A stretch of 64,000 nt of DNA from Macrolepiota albuminosa (taxonomy: Eukaryota > Basidiomycota > Agaricomycetes > Agaricales > Agaricaceae): assembly GCA_027475525.1 (NCBI GenBank), contig JAMWFC010000077.1:310001-374000 (forward strand). Direction: 5' to 3'. Of the stretch, positions 32,999-44,968 are shown in pieces. The notes under the pieces were generated by a model, which ran no database searches, was not told the origin of the DNA, and saw only the letters and a list, made by a program, of their open reading frames with translations. The translations under genes and the position numbers were made by a program. Every line of letters starts with the position of its first letter. The first letter of the stretch is position 1.

Positions 32999-33016
32999 TT
33001 GGAGCCTACCGCAAGG
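32999..33016 (+). promoter_or_regulatory. candidate primer-binding site of gypsy-1
   Basis: TTGGAGCCTACCGCAAG a few bases after the 5' LTR, conserved with gypsy-2. Confidence 0.5.
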
Positions 33017-33075
33017 GGTTCTATTAAGGCAGAATTCTGCCAGAAACTTGAGCCCAATGACAGTGCTGCCTCCTA

Positions 33076-34400
33076 TTGGAGAGCATATTTGAACACACAT
33101 TTGAACAGATACCCACCAACTTGCTGCATTTACCAGGCATGCTACCAAGGCAGACCTTAGATCAAGAACTTAAGGCCGCTCCAGATAGCTTGGCAGAAAG
33201 CTTTTTCCCATTCTCCCAACCATTTGAGTACTTAGCTGGTGAAAACCATACACCACTTACCTCTCTGGAAGAGTTATCCAGGTCATTGTCACCAGAATCT
33301 AGTGACTCAGAACCACTCAAGCCCATACCTACCATGATCATGCCAAGTGAAACTAATACTATCAGAACTATTCCTACTTTGACATCCACACCAACTGACA
33401 TGGAGCAGCCAAATACACCATGCATGCCACCAAGAAACCATTTCTCATCACCAAAATGGGACAAAACAAAGCCTCGTGAGCTAATGCAGTATTTTAGGGA
33501 ACTGGACTATTTACTATCTGACTGCCAGGTAACCGACAATATACAGATGAAAGAGTATGCCACCAGATATATTTTCTACAATACTGCAGAATCTTGGACA
33601 GGAGTGAACGAGTTTCAAGGATTGACCAAGGACACAGTGCCTAGACCATTTACTTATGAGGAATGGAAAAAGGCAATTATTAAACTGTACCCTGGCGCTG
33701 AAGAATCCACATGTTATACAGTTATGGAAATCCAGAAGCTGATACAGGATACCTTTGCAACTGGGATTTATATGCTAGGCATGCTATCTACTTATTATCG
33801 TGACTTCCAGCAGATCACACAATAGCTAGTACAGAATGGCAAACTCTACAGAATAAAGAATGGCACTTATTTCAACAAGGAATTCCAACATCGTTATGGA
33901 CCCAGATAGCCCGTTGTCTAGAAATTCTTAAGCTCAAACACCATCCTGAGGAACCCTACAATATAAAAGACGTCTTTGATGCAGGTAAATAGATGCCGAA
34001 AGGCACGGATACTGGCATCTCTTTACAGCAACCTTTTAGCACTGATAATGGAGGAAAGGTGCTGCCAGTCATGGTGCCAGCACCAAGCATCGCTAACAGC
34101 CAAGGAGTGTTTGTCAAGAAGGAGGATCTAGAAAACACAGTCAATACGACCATTGCTAATGTCATGAGCAAACTAGAAACGTTGATCTTGATTAGCCTTA
34201 ATGTGCCACAAAATAATATGCAAACTGGGCTTTGTCATTTTTGTGGTGAAGCAGGGCATACCATGACAAGAGGTTGCTGTGCTATCTTTGAACAGTATCT
34301 ACACCAAGGGAGAGCGTGCCGGGGCACCAATGGTAAAATAGTCTTGCCCTTGGGCACTAACATCCCTCTTTATCCCAAGCACAAGATGTTCCAAGGATGA
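33076..34400 (+). pseudogene. gypsy-1 gag, broken
   Basis: Open for 249 codons from 33076, then shifted. It shows an acidic, Ser/Pro-rich N-terminus, then the capsid-like core 'FSSPKWDKTKPRELMQYFRE' and 'YATRYIFYNTAESWTGVNEF', with a helix 'VMEIQKLIQDTFATGIYMLG'. A TAG at 33823 ends the open part. The second stretch (33993-34400) carries the CCHC zinc knuckle 'CHFCGEAGHTMTRGC'. Gag forms the particle and binds RNA. The start at 33076 is uncertain because the first in-frame ATG overlaps the leader. Confidence 0.85.
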
Positions 34401-34545
34401 ATTGATGAATGGCACAGGCGCAACCCTGGTAGCTTAGCAACCAGGAAACCTGAACAGTATGGCCCCAATAGAAGCAGAAGTGACTCCACAACAGGTGCTA
34501 ATTCATGAGGTACTCCAGCTTAACACTGTTAACAAGTGACCTACA

Positions 34546-35600
34546 TTGTCATGGGAGGAAAGGATCAAGACGTTGGAAAGGGAATTAAAGTTGTTAAAGA
34601 ATCAGGTCTTCAACAGGGTAGAAATCAAAAAGAGCAAGCAACCATTAAAAGACTATAGGCCCTCAGGTGCTATGTTGGATCCGGTGCCAGCAAAGTCCTC
34701 AAATTCTAGCACTAACAATGACGCACCCAACACGGCCAAGACACTGGCTACGACTGAACCTCCGCTACACTCTTATTCAGGACTTGCCAATAACTATGCT
34801 CCACCTGTCAATCAAAACTTTGGGGCGCCCAACAAGCTGGCAGGAGGCTATCAACCAACGGCACCTATCTACGACATAGAAAAGTCCAAGCAAGTATTCA
34901 ATTGCATCATGAAGAGTCAGGTCATGCTATTAGTAGGAGAGCTATGCAGTGTAGCACCAGACGTCAGGAATCAGATGCGTACAGTGGTTACTCCTCAACA
35001 AAATATAGCTAACAATGTAACAGCGGTAGATGAATGCAGCGACGTGCTACCTGGATTTGTGTACATAACAGAGATGGTAGCACCGGAAATCAAAGAAGAA
35101 GCCGTGCCACCAAAAAAAGCTATGTCTATTGACCTGGTCAAAACCTACCTTAAATCGCTAAAATCTAGCAATGATCTTGCCATCCTTACTGTAGCCCAAG
35201 ACTCTCACATGATTTGCTTAATTATGTTGACAGTTGATGGAAAAAGCAAGATAGAGTCTATCATGGACAGTGAATCACAAATTATTTCAATGGCTGCCAG
35301 CGTCGCTAACAAACTGGGCATCATTTACGACCCAACAATCATTCTTAACATGCAGAGCGCTAATAGCACAATTGATCAATCCTTGGGAATGGCCTGAAAT
35401 GTGCCATGTGCTATTGGTGACCTTACATTCTATCTGCAAATTCACATACTTAGATCACTCATATATGACTTACTATTGGGAAGGCCCCTTTGACGTGTTA
35501 GCTTGATCTGTAGTCAAGACAATGTCCAAAGATGAGACGATGCTAACTATTAGTGACCCTAACTCTGGGGTCAGGAAAACAGTACCAACATTTTCCTGAA
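34546..35600 (+). pseudogene. gypsy-1 protease, catalytic motif altered
   Basis: Contains the helical 'IKTLERELKLLKNQVFNRVE' and a Pro/Thr-rich linker, then the protease active site written 'IESIMDSESQIISMAASVAN'. The motif is D-S-E where gypsy-2 has D-S-G, a Gly to Glu change needing G to A, expected to kill activity. A TGA at 35395 follows, and 'YDLLLGRPFDVLA' continues in another frame. Neighbouring sequences match gypsy-2 closely in order. Confidence 0.87.
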
Positions 35601-35639
35601 GGAAATTTCAGAAGCCAGGACCAAGAAAGCGACCTTACG

Positions 35640-37231
35640 TTAGCAACAACCCTTGCAAGTGCTTTCCGGCACCATCGAGGAGATGAGTGATGAGGATCAT
35701 GGAGATAAAGTGCTTATTTTAGACTATAATCATTGGACTGAACAAGTAACCTTTATATTACATACTCCGTTAGCCCACAAAATCTTGAATTCTTTTTCAT
35801 TGCTTTACTAGCAAAGCTTTATCCTACTTATACCTCACCACATCAGATATTACTGAAAATCTTTCAACAGACACTTATTTTGTTTCTACTCCCGATTCTA
35901 AGGAACTTTTGATATCAGGTTTTGCTGGAAACCATAATTCTACCTATAATATATTTGCTAGCAATAGTACCCCTAAACGCAAAGGGGTTCAGGTCAAAAA
36001 GAAATATAAGCCAGTAGCGCTTAAAATAAAACTGGTAGTGAGCACCATACCTGAGGAATTTTGTATCGAACAAAGAATATTAGGAGACCTCTAGCTACCC
36101 TGCCAAAACTTGACCCAAACCCACTACTCTTCAAACTGACAGGATGGTTTACAGAAGAACAGAAGGCACTATTTCTTAGTGCCCACGATACTGGCTTTTT
36201 ATCAATGGCAGAAATGGACGTATTAGTTGACATCATGCAAAAACAGAATGAGGTGTTCGCTTGAGAGGACTCAGGATGTGGTAAACTCAGAACTGACTTC
36301 TTTCCACCAGTGGTTATACAAACAATACCTCATGTACCCTGGACCAAGCATAACCGACCCATACTGCCAGGCATTGAAGCCAAAGTTTGCCAAATTATTT
36401 GCTCTAAGATAGCGGCAGGAGTTTACAAGCCTTCCAGTTAGGCCTACTGATTGAGATGGTTTTGCGTATTAAAGAAAAATGAGAAGCTACATATAGTTTA
36501 CAGTCTAGAACCGCTAAACAAAGTCACAATTCATTATTCAGGAGTACTGCCTTTTCCTGATCATATCGCTAAATCTTTTGCGGGACAAATATGTGGCACT
36601 ACCCTGGATTTATACATTGGCTATGATGAGTGCTTGATTTATTCTTCTTCTCGTGACTTGATGACATTTCAAATGCTGTTTGGAGCACTACGACTAGTTA
36701 CACTTCCCATGGGATAGACAAACTCAGTACCTATATTCCACAACAATATTATGTTTATTCTCCAACCCGAAATACCCCACCATGTGCTCAGCTTCATAGA
36801 CAACATAGGAGTTAAGGGCCCAAAGAATTGGTGCCTTGTGAATGGCAAGCCCAAAGTGCACCTGGATAATTCCAATATCTGCATCGCTATAGGACTTCTT
36901 TCAACTGGTTAACCAAGTGCTCCAGTGCATGAAGTATTGTGGCAGGACATTTTCAGGACACAAGCTTGTTCTTTGCATGCTGCAATTTAAAATTTTGGAG
37001 CACATTTGCACACCAGAAGGCAAGATCCCAGAGGAGAGCCAATTAGCACTTCTGGAGAAATGGGGGGTCTGTTATAACCTCTCAGAAGTCTGTGCCTTCC
37101 TGGGCACTGTAGGGGTGCTGCACATGTTCATACACCATTTTTCACATTGAGCAAACACCCTTAATTGCTTAACCTGTTCTGAGGTTCCCTTTGAATTTGG
37201 ACCTGACCAAATCAATGCCCAAAAGGATTTA
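35640..37231 (+). pseudogene. gypsy-1 reverse transcriptase, broken
   Basis: N-terminal part: 'KYKPVALKIKLVVSTIPEEF', then 'PLATLPKLDPNPLLFKLTGW'. The fingers and palm read 'RWFCVLKKNEKLHIVYSLEP' and 'TLDLYIGYDECLIYSSSRDL' (first catalytic Asp). The active-site block reads 'FIDNIGVKGP' where related elements have YIDD, so the second catalytic Asp is Asn (GAC to AAC at a former CpG). Stops occur near 36261, 36408, 36715 and 36910. The thumb 'VCAFLGTVGVLHMFIHHFSH' ends it. It would copy element RNA into DNA, and this copy cannot. Confidence 0.88.
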
Positions 37232-37744
37232 GTGAAGACGCTACAGGAAGCAAAGCCCTTGGTACCCATTGACTATTCTACCGCCGATCCTGTTATACTT
37301 GCCATTGATACCTCATATATCGCTGTTGGCTTTTTTTTATATCAGTGTGATGGCGCAAACCAAAAAATCAGACGCTACAATTGCTTCGGATTGATTACCC
37401 TTAATGACAGAGAATCACGCTACAGTTAGCCCAAGCTAGAGTTATATGGCTTGTTTTGATCATTTCAGGCACTATGCATGTACCTTATAGGGGTTCAAAA
37501 TCTGATTGTCGAAGTCAACGCACACTACATCAAAGGAATGCTCCAGAATCCCAATATTCAACCTTCGGCCAGTATGAATCACTGGGTAGTAGTGATACGC
37601 TGGGTAGTAGTGATATACTTTGAGTTAGTACATGTAAAAAGCACGTTTCATGGGCCAGATGGATTATCAAGGTGGCCCAGACAGCTGGAAGATGAAGTGC
37701 TAGACAATAGCAACAACGACGTATTTGACAACTGGATCGACTGA
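37232..37744 (+). pseudogene. gypsy-1 RNase H
   Basis: Acidic residues appear in 'VILAIDTSYIAVGFFLYQCD', then 'LITLNDRESRYS' (with TAG where Gln is expected) and 'PKLELYGLF'. 'LIVEVNAHYIKGMLQNPN' and 'VHVKSTFHGPDGLSRWP' close the domain. A 19-bp direct repeat near 37583-37620 doubles 'WVVVI'. The order and spacing match gypsy RNase H. Confidence 0.88.
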
Positions 37745-38159
37745 CTGCATAGTTTTGTACATATCATCCAATTGCCTATTCTGGTGCTTTATGAAGATCA
37801 GCCAGTCTCTACTTGGCTATGTTCTATTGTTCCATACCAACCCAAACCATATCAGGCATCATTAACTTTTTACATGGCCAGTATCTATAACATTGCTAAG
37901 CCATCTAACAATCTAGAAATAGTCGAGGAACCCAGACCCTTGCAGGAAGACAGTCAAAACCTACTGTATTTGGCAGTACCTCAAAGTGCCAAAGCTAAGT
38001 CAGAAGATCAGTGAGTTGACCAGGTTAGGAAGTGGCTACAGAATTTGCGACAACCATCAGACCTTATGGATACAGAATATGCCACCTTCATTTGATACAT
38101 GACAACTTTCTTTATAATTGAAGATTGACTTTGGTGACAAAATAGAAATGGCACCCACA

Positions 38160-39370
38160 AGCTAGTAATCAAACAAGACAGTCAAATCAGAATTCTGCGT
38201 GCCATGTACAATGACTTGGGACACTAGGGACTCTATGTGACAAGGGTGAACCTTTTGGAACGCTTTTGGTGGCCTCAAGTTAGTGCCAATATTGCATAGT
38301 ATATTTGCACTTGTCATCTTTGCCAAATCCAGCAGACACATCAGGTTCTTATTCCCCCAACAGTAGCAACTCCAGCTCTATTATTTGGAAAAATATATAT
38401 TGACACTATGCACATGCCCAAATCAGGGCACTACTAATACATCATCCAAGAAAGGTGTTTCTTGGTACATTGGCCGGAGTTCCATATGCTCCAGCAAGAG
38501 AATACAGATGCTATAGCTAAATGGCTCTTCAAGAACGTTATCTGCAGATGGGGAGCCCTTCACGAGATTGTTACAGACAATGAAGCACCAATAGTCAAGA
38601 CACTTACTTATCTCGCAAAAGAATACAATATCCAGCATATTTGAGTCTCAAGATACAACAAACACACCAATGGAATCATAGAAAGACCCCATTTTAATAT
38701 TTGACAGGCACTATTCAAGATGGTAGATGGTGACGAGAGTTGCTGGAGCAAAGCGACTTATTTGGTCTTCTGGTCGGAGCGAGTTACCGTACAAAAGAGG
38801 ATGGGCTGTTCTCCTTACTATGCGGTGACTAGCACCCATCCCCTGCTACCTGCGGATATTGTGGAGGCAACATACTTACAACTCCCACTGAACTCAATAC
38901 TATCTTCTACCAACATGATTGCTAGGCGTGCTATAGACTTACAACAACGAATGGAGGATCTTGAGCACCTACACAAGGTAGTATTTCAAGCCAGACAACA
39001 AGCTGCATTGCAGTTTGAAAGCAAACATAGCGCTACAATTTGAGATTACAATTTTACAACTGGCGCCCTTGTACTAATGCGCAACTCAAAAATCAAAGTT
39101 ACCCATAACAAGAAGATGCAACCTTAGTATCTAGGACCCCTTATAGTAGTTTTCCGCAATAGGGGAGGCACTTACATACTTTGCGAGTTGGACGGCTCAG
39201 TTTTGCACTGCCTGGTAGCGGCATTCAGACTCATTCCCTATTTAGCATGTGAACACATTCCATTACCTTTGGCAGCACTAGATATTGATATGGCCAAACT
39301 TAGAGAGCTTGAGGAGATGGAGTTAGTGGACAATGACAAGACTCCCCTGGATGACAGTGCCAAGCAATAA
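38160..39370 (+). pseudogene. gypsy-1 integrase, broken
   Basis: Zinc-binding part 'YICTCHLCQIQQTHQVLIPP', then the core with Asp in 'IYIDTMHMPK' and Asp in 'HEIVTDNEAPIVKTLTYL'. The Glu block is 'YNKHTNGIIERPHFNI'. The C-terminal part includes 'RVTVQKRMGCSPYYAVTSTH' and 'YLGPLIVVFRNRGGTYILCE'. It ends with 'ALDIDMAKLRELEEMELVD'. Internal stops near 38226, 38298, 38436, 38642 and 39043 mostly fit lost Gln or Arg codons. It would insert the cDNA. Confidence 0.9.
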
Positions 39371-39516
39371 ATGATGACAAGAAGATAGGTGCTAACCGTT
39401 AGCACCTCAAGTAAAGCTTGGCCACACACTCAAGGGGATCAAAAAGCCATGAATAAATACTATAGAAGCATGACTAAAGACGCTACAAGATACACTACAA
39501 ACATAGTTTAACATGT

Positions 39517-42500
39517 CTACAATTCTCTACAAGGCCCGCTAGAAGAATTGAGCCTGCTGCTTGGATAGGGGCACATGTGAGGGCGGAGAGGCACTGGTGG
39601 AGGTTCAGGAGGAAAGGTATGAAAGGCTGGAGGAGGTGGTGGAGAAGACTTGGAAGAGGACAGGTCTGGGCCAATGTTAGGAACTAGCAGCAAAAAGAGA
39701 ACAATAGTGTGTGCCAGCATAGCTCTTCGAACCTCAGTGGTGATAAGAGCAGGTAAGGGGAGCCAAGTAAGCTCCTTTAGAATGGGAAGAATCAGTGGAC
39801 ACCAAAAGGATGAAAAGTCAAATAGGGACTAACCAGCTTACCACTTTCCTCAAGGAGTCGCTTCAAACTTGTGGAAGAAGCGGTAATGGGGGGCTAGCAG
39901 ACTCATGAACGACACTCAATAACACACGTAAAAAGTGGCTTACTGCATTTATAGGTGCTTCCCCTTCAATCATCCACTCATTGGCCACGGCCAACAAAAT
40001 AGTATAACGTCTGACCAGTGTCATGATATCGCCATTATGGTGAGGGAAACCACCATCAGACAGCTGTGCCAGAAAGGATTCGATGCAACCCAGAATGGCT
40101 GGGTGGCAGGGAGACTCAGGATGCGTAATAAGGAAGAAAGGTACTGACATGTGGTAATACTGACAAGTTTCCAGTAGCCTGAGCCCATAAATACTTCAAG
40201 CTACTTTTAGAGTTGCAGAGACTTAGAAATTCTTACATGAGCAAAATGATCATAGAGGGGAACAACAACAATGCCATTCATAAAACTACAACATTTGAAA
40301 TCAAAAATCAAAAATCTGTCAGCTCTGTAGCGCTACGAAAAAGAGAAGACCACTTTACATAAATAACATGGAAGGCGGAAGCAAGTCAAGGAGCGGGCAA
40401 CAGGAGGCAACAGTTGGAAAGCATCCCTCCTTTGGAGAGACTGCGAAAGAGGCGACCACCAGTAGACGAGTGAGGAGCCTGGTTGGAAGGACGCAGTTAG
40501 CCAAGAAAGATAAGTAAGAGGGCAGACAGACCAAGTAGTGACTCTCCTCTAGCAGCAGCTCCAGACACTCTTTTGTCTTGGTGGGTGGGAGTTGCTTTAT
40601 TTAGTGACTGTCAGACAAAAAGAAGCAAAAAAGGCAGGAGCGCACCTGAAAAATACAGCTCCAGGACTTCTCCATGCCAAAATGAATCAAAGGTGTGTTA
40701 TCCACCCAAATCTCACAGGCAACACACAGCAGCTGACAATGACAACCTAACTCAACAATGCCATCAGCAAGTTCTGGCACACTGCCAGCAGGATAGCGGT
40801 GGAGGAAGGAGGTAGCACGTTCCAGGAAAGTGGGAGGATCCATCATGACATGAGCACAATCACAGCAGGGAGTCCACACCAGGCTGGTTGGGCTGGCCAT
40901 CACAAAGACTGATGAGATCCAGTTGATGCATATGCAATTTATAGGACATGGCCAACGTTTTGACTGGCAACAGCATGGGAGGATTTTTCACAAGGAACGA
41001 GGACCCTGGTAAAAATACTAGCCAATGGAGGTGCTTGACTCATTGTTGGACCACACAAAGAGGAAGTTGACATTTTAGATCTAGCGCTTATGATCACTAT
41101 CACTGAATAGCCACAAGTGATCACTGGCACTCTATTATTTTATAGACTAAACTTCTTGCATGGATCCACTTATTATTTACAGACAATACCTGTTTCTTTC
41201 TAGGCTGGCGTGATATTGGCTATTGGGCCATGCTAGCAAAGGGGTTTTTGTGCTATGATGATCTACTGAGTATTTTCTCTTTTTTTTCTTATTTTCTTTT
41301 GATTACTTACAAACTGATGATTTTAGAACAAGGGGGAGCGTTTATTTTAGTACCACACACTACAAAGTATGTATTGAAAATAACAAAGTTCAAAAAGTTT
41401 GAAGCGCTACAGGCCAGCGACTATAGATTATATTTGGGAAGGGTGGAATCACCCAAAGGAAGCAAGTCCCCATCTTGAATAGTGTTACTCACTTGCTACA
41501 CAAGCACATCAGTAATATCATCATGGAGCTCGAGCAGGAGGATCACAGCATGCTAGGGTGGAAACATAAGGACACAGATTGGCAAGATTGCGACCAACCA
41601 CGTTGGTCGCATCCTTGATATGGCAGAGTTGCTGGCAAAGGTCGGCAGAAGGACGAAAGGGAGTAACAGGATAGGAAAACTCATCCCCGAGCCAAGGAAA
41701 GGCATTGCCAGAAACTTGCATGGCAGGAGGGGGTCCAGAAGGGATCAAACTTACCAAAAAATTAGAAAAGGGAGAAAAGAAACCAACAAGGACAGATGTA
41801 CTTGAACAGTTACAGGCACACAGAGTGTCTATTCATGGTGCTTGTTGCTGGGAGACATGGCCCTAGCAAAGAATAGATGGATGCCATAGAAAGGCAAGTA
41901 CCTCCAGCAGTGACGGTGCTCACTCTGCAGTACCAAGGTTCCTTCAGACTTGGGTGCCATAAAAGACTTGCAAGTACTAGCAAGAGAGGAGAGGCTGTGG
42001 GGAGGAGTAAGGAACAGAGTAATAGGAAGGGCAACAGGAGAGTCACTAGCCACAACCGGCTCAGGAACAAGGGTAGCACCGGTGACAGACATGACGACAT
42101 CTTTGGCAGGAGGGATATCCACGACAATGGAAAAAGAAAGAGTGGGAGACCTAGCAACCAAGGTGTTAGCACAAGAAAAGAGAAGTTAAGAAAACCATGC
42201 ACTGGTTACCACTGGGGCTGCTCTGACAAGAGTTAGCAGCATATAAGAAGTAAGGCGAAGCAGGAGAGCACATACTGCCAACAGCGCATTGGTATCAATG
42301 ATGGGCTCAGCTTCATCATCATCCTCTCTCTCAGCATCCCTCTTGGTGTTCTCCCCCTCATACATAGATGACTCAGTGGTAGACAAAACCACAGGAGTAG
42401 CAGGCGCTAACTTGCAGTGCTTATCAGGACTCTTGCTAGGAGACGCAACAACAGGCTTATGTTTCAAGGGGATTGGATAACAAGGAGAGCGAGCAAAGGG

Positions 42501-44000
42501 TGCTGCCACAGTGGTGCCATCTTGGGTAGTTGGCAGCACCAGGCTGGCAGTGCTAATCACCATGGGCTGGTGAGTAGCCACCAGATCACATTGCTGCAGC
42601 ACAAAGTCCCAGGCGTTACAAACCAATACCACACGCTCATAGTTCTTTTGCATAATAGCATCTCTACCATGTTCACGAGTACAAATCCCATTGAAGGCAC
42701 AGCCCCGTTTCAACGCATTGCACCGATAGCAAGAAAAAGAGGCGGCAGGGAACCAGCAGCCCTCAGGATCATTCTCAGACTAACATTTGTCACACTGAAA
42801 AAGAAGTTGGTGACATCATCAACCTACTAAGGACAAATAAGGACTTACTATGCGAATTTTTGCCCTAAAAGCGTGATGCTCCACAGGCACAACTGTAATC
42901 TTCTTCTTGGTGCCCAGTACTTGGACACCAGCCGAGATGCCAGTATCAATTACGGTAGTATCATGGCAAAGATGCAACAGGTCATGAAGCTCCACGTTGG
43001 TAAACATGGTTTGGTTAGACACCTATTGACATCAAAGATTAGGCACTAAGGTCTAGTGACAACAAACAAAGCACTTACAACATACAAAGGGGCAATGCAA
43101 GCAGGGAGATTAATCTAGATTGGAAAAGTCAATAAAATGGATAAGGGAGATAAGTAAAGTATGCATGGTACGTTTGGGAGGGCTAACACAAGCAGAGGGT
43201 GCTTGTTCAATAACAACAGCAAAATTGCATGTGGGACCATGAGAAGTTGGACGCGTCGGGCTGGCTCATAGTTTGCTACAAGAGACAGCAATACATTTGA
43301 TGGCCAAATGAGGTGGGGCAGTGCAAGTGGGAGAAGCAGTGCTTGGGGCAGTATGAGTGGGAGAAGAAGCACTACAAAAAGGACTGCCAAGAACAGTAGG
43401 AGGCTGGACAGAAGCAGAAGAAGGAGGAATGGTAGGAGCAATAGGAATGGAAGGGACAGTAGAGGCTGACAGAGCACTAGGGAGACTGGCAATAGTGGGC
43501 AACGTAGCAACCGACTACTCAAGGTCAACATTGAGAATGTGGGGAAGAAGAGGAGAGACTTACTTTGCCAACCTCGGTACTAGCCAACAAGGCATTGATC
43601 TCGTCAGACAGAGAGGGAGCCTAGTATGGGTGCTGAATTTTAGCACCATGAAATCAAAATCAAACTTAAAAATGTACAAACAGGTCCACAAATGGATGCA
43701 ACCAATCAGCACCTTTATACTTGTGGTACCGGGCCATTCACCACTTGCAAATCTCGGTGCCCCGCTCCCAGGAACTGTCAGAGCCACGTACCACCAGCCA
43801 CCACTGATAAAGCTGCATTATTCCAGGGACAGTCTGTGGTGCATCAGCAGAACCGACATTCTTAGCGCAATTGAACAAATAGGAGGCTTTAGCTGGGAAA
43901 TTGCAGAGGGCAGAGGCACTGAAATTAGACATGCTAAAGCAGATAAGATGAAAAACACGAGGAGAATAAAAGCTTGAAAAGATTTTTATAAGGCACCAGC
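39517..44000 (-). pseudogene. antisense intron-containing gene inside gypsy-1 (function unknown)
   Basis: The minus strand between integrase and the 3' LTR carries several exon-like stretches. The clearest is an exon at 42849-43023 ('MFTNVELHDLLHLCHDTTV'), a 54-bp GT-AG intron at 42795-42848, and a downstream exon. That exon opens with a Cys-rich motif: 'CDKC', then 'CW', then 'SCYRCNALKRGCAFNGICTR', followed by an acidic 'DAEREDDDEAEPIIDTNALL'. Other candidate exons are 41829-42161, 41521-41757, 40601-40903 and 39863-40150. A Pro/Ser/Ala-rich frame lies at 43266-43502. A TAG in CDKC-(Q)-SEND and frame breaks indicate decay. The Cys pattern resembles a zinc-binding or DNA-binding module, but I do not recognise the family. 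Confidence 0.5.
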
Positions 44001-44957
44001 AGCAGTACATGGACTATAGCGCTGATGACGCCCAATTGCTTGCGTTGGGCGCGCTATAAGTGATGTGAGGAGTCCCGGGCAGGTCCCAGAGAACGCACCT
44101 GTAAAAATAGGGAATTGTTGGTAAGAAAGTCGGCAAGTGTCAAGCGCTAAGGTAAAGCGCCTAGGGAAGGAGCGGTAAGTGAACATGGCAAAGGTAAGCG
44201 GCAAGAACCCGGTAAGCTTAGCAAGGTCTAAGCGTCGATAATGCCTGCCGTAGCTGCAAGGTGCGAATGTGTTGAGTGTTGGCGAGCGTCTGTAACTGCC
44301 GATGAGTTTGACATTGCCGACCATAAATGAGATCTTAAGCGTAAGGGAGACTGAAGAAAGGGGAGCAGGAAACTCTGGTCTCTTGTTTGATTTACAAGTT
44401 GGTAAGTACTTTTATACTACAATGAGTTCACCGTCGCCAGTGACCAACCATTGCTAAAGTGCGGTAAACTAGAAAATTTATAGGGGTAGCTCCAATGGTT
44501 TCAGATCCCTACCGTCCATTCAAGAACCTTAACGACGCCAGGCGACAGATCGCAAAGCTAAACCATCAATCCATCACCCTTCTGTCTGTCCAAAAGGCTT
44601 AGCGGTGTCAGGCGCCAGATCAAGGCGCTAAGCGGTGTCAGATGCCAAGGTCAAACGCCAAGCTGTCCGTCAGTTTTTGATAGATTATCAGGCTTCTTGC
44701 TAAGCGCTGTCGTCAGTGACTGATGCCATCTGTCAGTTGTCATTCTGTCTGCCGTCGGCGCTATCATTAATTGGATCTGCTTCTTGCCGTGTGCAGCCGT
44801 CAAATATTGCCAAAATTAGTTAGTTAGCGCACGCTAAGGTATCCTGAGCCCGTGCCACGTTGCCGCAGCCTGCCGTTGATGCGCTGATCCTGTATGGGGT
44901 CCTATCAGCACAGTCAAATTAAGGACAGCATTTGACTGAGGACAGTCAATTTTTCAG
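44001..44957. other. gypsy-1 3' internal non-coding region
   Basis: No supported gene. Short repeats of 'GCTAAGCGGTGTCAG' occur at 44595-44650. CpG is much commoner here than in older elements. Confidence 0.5.
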
Positions 44958-44959
44958 TT

Positions 44960-44968
44960 GGGGGGAGA
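44960..44968 (+). promoter_or_regulatory. polypurine tract of gypsy-1
   Basis: GGGGGGAGA lies immediately before the 3' LTR start TGATAGG, the expected place for plus-strand DNA priming. Confidence 0.75.

Noticed and set aside
43115..43531. Leucine-rich 138-codon minus-strand frame
   Set aside because: The overlapping frame gives a Pro/Ser/Ala-rich linker that fits the antisense gene. The Leu-rich reading is compositional.
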